From DASWTL01 sp966250385 (GTDB taxonomy: Bacteria; Bacteroidota; Bacteroidia; Sphingobacteriales; Sphingobacteriaceae), in assembly GCA_966250385.1 (NCBI GenBank), contig CBINHC010000008.1, forward strand, positions 1-64,000: DNA of 64,000 nt, given 5' to 3'. Of the stretch, positions 26,841 to 32,260 are shown piece after piece; the stretch's first letter is position 1; the number at the start of each line of letters is the position of its first letter. The position numbers were made by a program, and so were the translations under genes. The notes under the pieces are model-generated. The model made no database searches. It was not told the DNA's origin and saw only the letters and a program-made list of their open reading frames with translations.

Positions 26841-26880
26841 GAGATGTTAAAGGACGTTAAACATTGTTAAGGGATGTTAA
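26841..26880 (-). promoter_or_regulatory. Four 10-bp-phased GTTAA direct repeats (putative operator array)
   Basis: The pentamer GTTAA occurs at 26846, 26856, 26866 and 26876, exactly every 10 bp, so all copies face the same side of the helix. The array begins 22 bp upstream of the -7 box of the beta-barrel gene, where a transcription factor would touch RNA polymerase. Phased direct repeats are typical of OmpR/PhoB- or LytTR-type binding sites. The adjacent MarR protein is a less natural fit, as MarR dimers prefer palindromes. The binding protein is unknown. Confidence 0.55.
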
Positions 26881-26902
26881 GTATTATCCCCCGACAGAAA
26901 TG

Positions 26903-27391
26903 TTACAAATCCTGCTTCTGCAGGCTTGTACGGATCCTTGTATACATGCTGGACCGGTCGAGGGCCATTTCCAGTTTCTCGATCTCCGCCAATAACGGAA
27001 CCCCCGCCTCAGCCAGCCAGGCCTTGTTCTGCTCGCGGATCACCCCCAGCAGTGGGTGGAGCTTTTTCAGTACGCCCGAACCGCCCGGGGACAGGTTCAG
27101 AATCCTTCGGCGGGCGTCAGCGGGATCCTTATCCGCTGTAATATAACCTTTTTTCAGCAGCTGGTCTGCGAACTGAACGACTGCAGGATGACTCAGCTGC
27201 AGGGCCTGTGAGATCTCCACAACGGACAGGTTCTCCCGGCGTCTGAGTAATTCAAGAAACGGGAACCACTTTGCTTCGAAATCCACATTGGATTCCTTGT
27301 AAATCCGGCTTACATCCGAGGTTAGGCGCTCCTGAAGTCTTTTCAGCCGGGTCGCCAGGGAGAGCTCTTCCAATTCTTTTATCAGGTCCAT
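26903..27391 (-). CDS. MarR-family transcriptional regulator
   Basis: The 162-residue winged-helix protein has the MarR core LSVVEISQALQLSHPAVVQF (recognition helix) followed by the wing DPADARRRILNLSPGG. Flanking helices would form the dimer interface. MarR proteins usually repress nearby genes and are released by small ligands. Its target may be the beta-barrel gene 104 bp downstream or itself. The gene sits behind a long non-coding segment ending in a strong terminator 50 bp before the ATG, so readthrough or a second promoter is needed to express it. Confidence 0.85.
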   Translation of the reverse strand: MDLIKELEELSLATRLKRLQERLTSDVSRIYKESNVDFEAKWFPFLELLRRRENLSVVEISQALQLSHPAVVQFADQLLKKGYITADKDPADARRRILNLSPGGSGVLKKLHPLLGVIREQNKAWLAEAGVPLLAEIEKLEMALDRSSMYTRIRTSLQKQDL

Positions 27392-27440
27392 CTGTGAGTA
27401 TACTGGGCGCCTAATGTATAAAAAAGCTTGGAACAGCGAT

Positions 27441-27483
27441 AAAAAAATAACGGGAAACCTTTCAGGGCGAAAGATTTCCCGTT
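27441..27483 (-). terminator. Strong Rho-independent terminator upstream of the MarR gene
   Basis: On the minus strand a 9-bp outer stem (AACGGGAAA / TTTCCCGTT) and a 5-bp inner stem (CTTTC / GAAAG) are followed by seven T residues. It ends 50 bp before the MarR start. It is either the 3' end of a free small RNA or an attenuator in the MarR leader. Confidence 0.8.
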
Positions 27484-27743
27484 TTACCTACAGGCAGACA
27501 GCTCTGTCTGGAGGACCAGGTTTATTGCACTTTCAACCGACTACTTACTTCGCTGCTGTTACACGTTGGTTAAGCAGTCTTACTCTCGTTTTTGCTTCTC
27601 GCTCGGAGATCATTAACGTCGGTATCGCCTGTCCTTTCGGAACCCTGTCTTTAATCCTTCGGACGAAGTTTAAAGTTTGAGCATTGATCAATCAGTAGCC
27701 TAAACGTGACTGTGTCTCACAGGCTGTCAAAGTACGTAACCTT
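27441..27743 (-). ncRNA. Candidate structured RNA or attenuator leader, about 300 nt
   Basis: The minus strand between the 80-residue gene and marR has a near-canonical promoter (TTGACA, 17-bp spacer, TATATT) and ends at a strong terminator. In between it folds locally: an AGCCT/AGGCT stem enclosing CTGTG-TCT-CACAG (27697-27725), a CTTTAA/TTAAAG stem capped by CTTCG-GA-CGAAG (27649-27675), and CAGACAG/CTGTCTG (27495-27510). Two longer-range helices are mutually exclusive because they share bases 27539-27541. I tried to match it to tmRNA, RNase P RNA, SRP RNA and common riboswitch cores and saw none. 6S RNA cannot be excluded by eye. Confidence 0.5.
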
Positions 27744-27749
27744 TATGCT

Positions 27750-27778
27750 AATATACAAACTAAGTACTTTATTGTCAA
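27750..27778 (-). promoter_or_regulatory. Sigma70-like promoter of the RNA candidate
   Basis: Read on the minus strand: TTGACA (27778-27773), a 17-bp spacer, then TATATT (27755-27750). A TTAGTTTG sequence inside the spacer is one base off the Bacteroidota -7 box. The start of transcription would be near 27743. Confidence 0.5.
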
Positions 27779-27805
27779 TGCTTTAATTATTTTTTCTGAT
27801 AAAAA

Positions 27806-28048
27806 TCATCTGAGGTGCGCCCGCACTGTGGCTACGATCCGGCGGTAATGATCCGAAGAACCGGAGGTCTCCCCTCCGGATATGTCCGGCTGATGAAGAA
27901 TAATCTTCTCCAGCTCCTCACGTTCCGCAGACATCGTCACGGTCTCTCCGTTGATGTTGAAGGAATTGAAAAGGTGCGCCTCGAGGTTCAGGCGGCTGAT
28001 GATTTCCCGTAGTTCAGGTTCGAATTGAGCTGAAAATTCAATGTGCAT
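27806..28048 (-). CDS. Small hypothetical protein, 80 residues
   Basis: I do not recognise this family. The protein is soluble-looking with a possible alpha/beta beginning (MHIEFSAQFEPELREIISRL) and a charged C-terminal helix ending in RAHLR. There is no signal peptide and no cysteine. It lies between pirin and the RNA candidate, on the same strand as both, with about 69 bp to the pirin stop codon. The codon use looks like that of neighbours and no alternative frame is better, so it is probably a real gene. Confidence 0.5.
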   Translation of the reverse strand: MHIEFSAQFEPELREIISRLNLEAHLFNSFNINGETVTMSAEREELEKIILHQPDISGGETSGSSDHYRRIVATVRAHLR

Positions 28049-28117
28049 AGCATTTGATTTACTGTCGGCTACCTTTAGAACATAAAATCCGGCAGAGAGT
28101 TCTTACCCCGGTGCGGC

Positions 28118-28834
28118 TCACAGGTTCATCGGGACCTCCATCAGCAGGATCTCCGAGGTGCTTTTCGCAGTAATGGTGATACTGGCGGTATCCCATATCC
28201 CCAGGCCGTCGCGCGTATTGACCAGCTGGCCTGCGATCAGCAGCTCTCCGTTCAGAACGAACGCATAAACGCCGTTGCCAGGGCCCTTCACGGTATAATC
28301 CAGGCTGACCCCTGCGTCCAGCTTACCCAGATGAAACCAGGCCCTCTGGTGGATCCATACCCCGCCGTCTCCCGGATCCGGCGACAGGATCGGCTGGAGC
28401 CGGTTTTGCCGGTCTTCCGGCCTCAGCGTAACCTGGTCGTACCGCGGTTTTACATCCTTCCTGTCGGGGAAGACCCAGATCTGCAGGAACCTGACGGGCC
28501 GGTCGCTGTTTTTATTGAACTCCCGGTGCAGAATTCCTGTACCGGCGCTCATGGCCTGGATATCCCCCGGCCCGATTACCGCTACATTACCCATACTGTC
28601 GCGGTGTTCAAGTTCACCCTCCAGCGGTATTGAGATGATCTCCATATTCTCATGCGGATGTTCGCCAAAGCCCATCCCGCCGGCTACGTAATCATCGTTC
28701 AGGACCCGCAGAGCCCCGAAATGGATCCGCTCCGGGTTCATATAACCGGCGAAACTGAATGTGTGGTAGCTTTTTAACCAGCCGTGGTCCGCATGCCCGC
28801 GGGTATCGGCTCTGTGAAGTACTGTCTGTGCCAT
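28118..28834 (-). CDS. Pirin-family protein (YhhW-like, putative quercetinase)
   Basis: A bicupin of 238 residues. The metal ligands of pirins are all in place in the first cupin: His59 and His61 (EHPHENMEI), His103 and Glu105 (GILHREFN). Bacterial pirins of this type (E. coli YhhW) bind a metal ion and can oxidise quercetin in vitro; the physiological substrate is uncertain. The opening HGWLKSYHTFSFAGYMNPER is a family signature. There is no signal peptide, so the protein is cytoplasmic. It is a single gene, with a divergent small gene upstream. Confidence 0.92.
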   Translation of the reverse strand: MAQTVLHRADTRGHADHGWLKSYHTFSFAGYMNPERIHFGALRVLNDDYVAGGMGFGEHPHENMEIISIPLEGELEHRDSMGNVAVIGPGDIQAMSAGTGILHREFNKNSDRPVRFLQIWVFPDRKDVKPRYDQVTLRPEDRQNRLQPILSPDPGDGGVWIHQRAWFHLGKLDAGVSLDYTVKGPGNGVYAFVLNGELLIAGQLVNTRDGLGIWDTASITITAKSTSEILLMEVPMNL

Positions 28835-28981
28835 TTTTTCCGATAAAGTTAACCGGTAGGTCCTTTCAGCTGTTAAAAAACACGCCGGCTGGCGTTTTAT
28901 TTACATTTCACGGACGTCTGCGAATTCGCAGAAATTGAAACATTAGGTTTTCGGATAGGTTATTCTTCTAAATAAATATAA

Positions 28982-29212
28982 ATGGATAGCTTTAACATAC
29001 AGGTCATGCTCCGGGGTGGCAATATCACCGATTACGAAGTAAGAAACAGCCGGAAAAGCAAGGATATGTACGAAGTGCTGGACAAAGGCCGGCGCATAGC
29101 TATTTTCCATGCCAACCCGGACGGTACGTGGACCGTCACGGAAAATGATGCGGGGATCACCGACGATCTGATCGAACGTATCGGGAAGCAGCTGACGGGC
29201 TTTCACACTTAA
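28982..29212 (+). CDS. Small hypothetical protein, 76 residues
   Basis: Not recognised. The sequence suggests a small mostly-beta domain (FNIQVMLRGGNITDYEVRN, then RRIAIFHANPDGTWTVTEND) with a C-terminal helix. No signal peptide or cysteine is present. It precedes the Cu/Zn SOD gene by 23 bp on the same strand and may be co-transcribed. Its ATG is preceded by an A-rich stretch, as is usual for Bacteroidota starts. Confidence 0.6.
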   Translation: MDSFNIQVMLRGGNITDYEVRNSRKSKDMYEVLDKGRRIAIFHANPDGTWTVTENDAGITDDLIERIGKQLTGFHT

Positions 29213-29235
29213 AAAACCAAATCAAACGGTATACA

Positions 29236-29841
29236 ATGAGAAGAACATCAACAATGGCCACCATGGTTTCAGGGCTGGCCCTAATGCTATTGGTCAGTTG
29301 CGGGCCGTCACGCAAAGTAACTGAAACCACCTCCGGAACGGAGGGAGCAGCAAACCAGGCTTCAGACCCCGGTACCACCGGGTTCAGGGCCGCCAGGGCG
29401 GAAATCTCCAACACCAAACCGGACACGCTCGGCCACGGAACTGCAGAGTTCAGGCAGAAGGCGGACGGAACAGTTCAGCTGGAACTGGAAGTATCCTTTC
29501 CAAAGAAGGCAAATTCAAGCGTAGCGGTGCATCTGCATGAACATGGTGCCTGCGGGGATGCCGGTAAGGAAGCGCACGGACACTGGAACCCCACCAACGA
29601 GCCGCATGGAAAATGGGGTGAAGGTTCCTTCCACTCCGGAGACATCGGCAACGTACAGCTGGATGAAAAAGGAAACGGAAAACTGACCATGATCTCTGAC
29701 CGGTGGACGATCGGGGGGGATGAGAAAACAAATATTCTGAACCGTGCGGTGATTGTTCACTCGGGCGTGGATGATTATACCACTCAGCCTACCGGTAATG
29801 CCGGATCGCGCATCGGATGCGGCGTGATCATGAGCAGGTAG
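29236..29841 (+). CDS. sodC: Cu/Zn superoxide dismutase-family lipoprotein
   Basis: The enzyme family converts superoxide to O2 and H2O2 in the cell envelope. The 201-residue product has a lipoprotein signal (SGLALMLLVSC). A Cu/Zn SOD domain follows with HLHEHGAC (copper ligands and first cysteine), HWNPTNEPHGKWGEGSFHSGDIGNV (zinc and bridging histidines), VIVHSGVDDY (copper ligand) and GSRIGCGVI (second cysteine of the conserved disulfide). All metal ligands look intact. A long hairpin terminator follows. Confidence 0.92.
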   Translation: MRRTSTMATMVSGLALMLLVSCGPSRKVTETTSGTEGAANQASDPGTTGFRAARAEISNTKPDTLGHGTAEFRQKADGTVQLELEVSFPKKANSSVAVHLHEHGACGDAGKEAHGHWNPTNEPHGKWGEGSFHSGDIGNVQLDEKGNGKLTMISDRWTIGGDEKTNILNRAVIVHSGVDDYTTQPTGNAGSRIGCGVIMSR

Positions 29842-29862
29842 GAATCCGGGATATCCGGGAAG

Positions 29863-29895
29863 GCAAAAGGCGGTCAGATGATGACCGCCTTTTGC
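29863..29895. terminator. Bidirectional terminator between sodC and the SYLF gene
   Basis: A perfect 14-bp stem (GCAAAAGGCGGTCA / TGACCGCCTTTTGC) with a 5-nt loop lies between two convergent genes. The T tracts are inside the stem rather than after it, so efficiency is uncertain. Confidence 0.7.
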
Positions 29896-29925
29896 TGTTA
29901 GTTGCCCGGGTTCCGCTGATCACTG

Positions 29926-30612
29926 CTACAGCGCACTCACGGCTTCTTTCAGGGCCTCCACGGCTGCATGGTCAGACGGCGTGGAAGAACCGCTGAAGAC
30001 CGTTCCGGAGGTTACTCCTTTTCCGTAGAAGGAAGATGTGGCCTGCTCATCCAGTTCGATCGCGGTTCCGTTCAGACTTACGCCGGCAAACAGGCCCTTG
30101 GTCCTGGAGTACGAATATACTTCGGCCTCCATTTTATAATCGGTATCCGCACCGGCACTTCTGCCCACCGGACCCGCTGCGACCGATACGCCGCCGCCCA
30201 GCGTAAATGTTCCTTTTTTGACCGCCGTCAGGGTCTGGCGATCCTTGAAGAGCAGGACGAGGTCGATTGCCTGGACACCGGCCTGGAAGCCGATACTGCC
30301 GCCGGTCATGGTGACAAAAACCGGATCGCTCCAGGACCCGTCGCTGTTACGGACCATGGCAACTCCCTTGCCCCGTTTACCGCCGACCCCGAACCCGGCG
30401 TTAATCATTTTAGGAATAATAATGATACCCTGGGACTGCTCGACGATCTCCGCTGGGATCAGTTCATTCATTTCGGCGAAGTCAACCACGATTTCGGTCG
30501 ATTTCACAATTTTGCTTTCTTCCTTTTCCTGGCCCTTTACGGTTCCGGTGACGAGCCATAAGGCGCCCAGGAGCAGCAATGCTGATTTTTTTAACAGATG
30601 TGTTTGTTTCAT
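29926..30612 (-). CDS. Exported lipid-binding SYLF (YSC84-like) domain protein
   Basis: The 228-residue protein has a signal peptide (KSALLLLGALWLVTGTVKG) and a SYLF domain. The domain is marked by the GIIIIPKMINAGFGVGGKRG segment, a WSDPVFVTMTGGSIGFQAG core and the SYSRTKGLFAGVSLNG block. SYLF domains bind phosphoinositides in eukaryotes; bacterial members are periplasmic or membrane-associated with unclear roles. I chose the ATG at 30612, since an upstream in-frame start at 30666 puts 18 polar residues before the signal peptide. Confidence 0.88.
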   Translation of the reverse strand: MKQTHLLKKSALLLLGALWLVTGTVKGQEKEESKIVKSTEIVVDFAEMNELIPAEIVEQSQGIIIIPKMINAGFGVGGKRGKGVAMVRNSDGSWSDPVFVTMTGGSIGFQAGVQAIDLVLLFKDRQTLTAVKKGTFTLGGGVSVAAGPVGRSAGADTDYKMEAEVYSYSRTKGLFAGVSLNGTAIELDEQATSSFYGKGVTSGTVFSGSSTPSDHAAVEALKEAVSAL

Positions 30613-30762
30613 AAGTGTAAGAGTTGATGTGTATAACGTATGGCCGCGCTGCAGATTGCGGGCCAAAAACGTCGTTAAAGTAGTAAAATTCGTGGAACCG
30701 TTTCAGCAATGATTTGTTTTACGAGTTAAGAAACTCAGGTACTCACTTAAAAGCCAACGGAA

Positions 30763-31281
30763 ATGAAACCGAAAATCATCCTTCTTTTTTGGCTTGTAAC
30801 CGCCGTTATTACAGGCCATGCGCAGCAGATGCAGGACGCTGCGGCACAAAACAGGGCGGCAGCGATCAAAATTGTGTCCGCCTTTGACAACGGGGATGTC
30901 AATGCATTTGATGCACTGATTGCCCAGGACATCAAAAGTCACGCGGAGATGCCTCCGGGAATGAAAAGCACCGGCCTGGAGGCGGTAAAAGAAATGTGCA
31001 AAATGAATAAAACGGCGTTTCCCGACATGAAGTCCCGGGTACACACGGTCGCATCGGCCGGCGACACGGTCATGATCTTTTATACGTCTGAAGGTACCAA
31101 TACAGGATCCCTTTACGGACAACCGGCTACCAATAAGAAAGTTAAGGTTGACGGTGTGGACATTATCCGGTTCCAGAACGGGAAGGCTGTTGAGCACTGG
31201 GGCGTGTTTGACAGTATGAAAATGATGATGCAGCTGGGCATGATGGGTCCGGGAGCTGCCCCTGCCGGGAAGAATCCGTAA
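30763..31281 (+). CDS. Exported SnoaL-like (polyketide-cyclase/ester-cyclase fold) protein
   Basis: A 172-residue protein with a cleavable signal peptide (IILLFWLVTAVITGHAQ). A SnoaL/NTF2-like alpha+beta cone domain follows: AAIKIVSAFDNGDVNAFDAL helix, AVKEMCKMNKTAFPDMKSRV, and KVDGVDIIRFQNGKAVEHWG. The family includes cyclases and many proteins of unknown activity. The C-terminus is Met- and Gly-rich (MKMMMQLGMMGPGAAPAG). It is followed by two hairpins in a row. Confidence 0.8.
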   Translation: MKPKIILLFWLVTAVITGHAQQMQDAAAQNRAAAIKIVSAFDNGDVNAFDALIAQDIKSHAEMPPGMKSTGLEAVKEMCKMNKTAFPDMKSRVHTVASAGDTVMIFYTSEGTNTGSLYGQPATNKKVKVDGVDIIRFQNGKAVEHWGVFDSMKMMMQLGMMGPGAAPAGKNP

Positions 31282-31282
31282 T

Positions 31283-31316
31283 GTAACGCCTGGTTCCCGC
31301 GGGGACCAGGCGTTAC
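31283..31316 (+). terminator. Long hairpin after the SnoaL-like gene
   Basis: A nearly perfect stem of about 15 bp (GTAACGCCTGGT / ACCAGGCGTTAC plus inner CCC/GGG) starts right after the stop codon. There is no T tract, so it may stabilise the 3' end of the mRNA more than terminate it. Confidence 0.5.
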
Positions 31317-31322
31317 GGAACA

Positions 31323-31371
31323 GGTTCCGCAGGTAAACGGCCTGCTGTTTTCCCTGCGGAACCCTTTTTTT
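31323..31371 (+). terminator. Rho-independent terminator
   Basis: A perfect 11-bp stem (GGTTCCGCAGG / CCTGCGGAACC) is followed by C and seven T residues. It ends the SnoaL-like transcript; the next gene's -7 box follows three bases later. Confidence 0.85.
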
Positions 31372-31373
31372 AA

Positions 31374-31381
31374 TAGATTTG
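31374..31381 (+). promoter_or_regulatory. -7 box (TAGATTTG) before the 101-residue gene
   Basis: Perfect TAnnTTTG match directly behind the terminator T tract and 21 bp before the ATG at 31403. Confidence 0.5.
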
Positions 31382-31402
31382 CGAAAATGCTGATTGACAG
31401 AC

Positions 31403-31708
31403 ATGAGACCCGGAGATAAAGTAGTTTGTATAGATGACCGGATTGATCCGGAGAAAGCAGAAGAGATCAAGAGGGATTTTGAAATCTGGGTCGTAAAGGA
31501 TAAGGAGTACACGATCCGGGAGATCCTGGATAACAACGGGATTGTACCCGGCATCCTGCTGGAAGAAATCCATAACTTCCCGAAATTCTTTAACCTGATC
31601 AACAAGTACCAGGAACCCGCATTTGCAACATGGCGTTTCAGAAAGCTGAATTACGCGACTGCAACGGAAGAAGCGGTCCGGGAGCAGGAAATGGTAAAAT
31701 CATCCTGA
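31403..31708 (+). CDS. Conserved small hypothetical protein, about 101 residues
   Basis: Family not recognised. The N-terminus (MRPGDKVVCIDDRIDPEKAEEI) and the sequence KDKEYTIREILDNNGIVPGILLEEI look like an SH3-like beta barrel of the kind seen in small proteins that sense or bind nucleic acid, but this is a guess. A TTG at 31394 could extend it by three residues; the ATG is preferred. The -7 box upstream supports it as a separate transcription unit. Confidence 0.65.
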   Translation: MRPGDKVVCIDDRIDPEKAEEIKRDFEIWVVKDKEYTIREILDNNGIVPGILLEEIHNFPKFFNLINKYQEPAFATWRFRKLNYATATEEAVREQEMVKSS

Positions 31709-31785
31709 TCAGGCAATTGCCGGGTTTTCGGGGCGTGAATTCCCCGGAGGGCAACTGCTTCATGACTGTAAGTTTTTTTTATTAA

Positions 31786-31793
31786 TATATTTG
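31786..31793 (+). promoter_or_regulatory. -7 box (TATATTTG) at the start of the 115-residue gene
   Basis: Perfect TAnnTTTG match ending only 5 bp before the ATG at 31799, so the mRNA may have almost no leader. Confidence 0.5.
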
Positions 31794-31798
31794 CAGGA

Positions 31799-32146
31799 AT
31801 GGTGCAGCGGTTTTTAGCGATCCTTCTGGTATTTTTCATGATCCACCTGGTCGGCGGCCTGGAAGCTTCTGCCGTAACCGCTCGCCAGAAGGAGGCGAGC
31901 GCCGGTTTCCGGCCTGAACCGGTCGTCAGGAAAGCTTTCAAACAAAATCTGAAGGCTCAGCATACCATGTCATTCCGATGCCGGGTTCCCCAGGTTTTCA
32001 AGACCGCATACTCCCGTAACATACCCGCATCCGCTTTCTTACCGGTCCCCGCTTCATGCAGCAATGACAGTTCACCGTCCGCGCCCGCAGGTGCAGATTC
32101 AGCCTATATTCTCGGCCTGATCTACCCTTTTCACGGCTTCCTGTAA
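31799..32146 (+). CDS. Small exported hypothetical protein, 115 residues
   Basis: The protein begins with a hydrophobic signal peptide or anchor (FLAILLVFFMIHLVGGLEAS). The remainder is a basic, low-complexity mature part with three cysteines and no domain I recognise. A promoter box lies directly upstream. It may be a member of the short secreted proteins common in Chitinophagaceae, but coding status rests mainly on the signal peptide and promoter. Confidence 0.45.
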   Translation: MVQRFLAILLVFFMIHLVGGLEASAVTARQKEASAGFRPEPVVRKAFKQNLKAQHTMSFRCRVPQVFKTAYSRNIPASAFLPVPASCSNDSSPSAPAGADSAYILGLIYPFHGFL

Positions 32147-32260
32147 GCGGTCGTCCGACAAGAATTGTTTTGGGAACCCGATACAACGGTTTTTCCTGTT
32201 TTATAGCCCACGGCTGTTTTATCTGAACACTTATTACTTTAAAGCTACTATATACGGTCT

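Noticed and set aside
27414..27680. 88-residue plus-strand frame in the marR leader region
   Set aside because: It runs through a minus-strand terminator and hairpins and has a Ser/Arg-rich sequence without features; the structured RNA on the other strand explains the region better.
27441..27743. tmRNA, RNase P RNA or SRP RNA in the structured segment
   Set aside because: The tag-peptide ending ALAA, the GAGGAAAGTCC core and the GGAAGGAAGCAG-type loop were looked for and not found.
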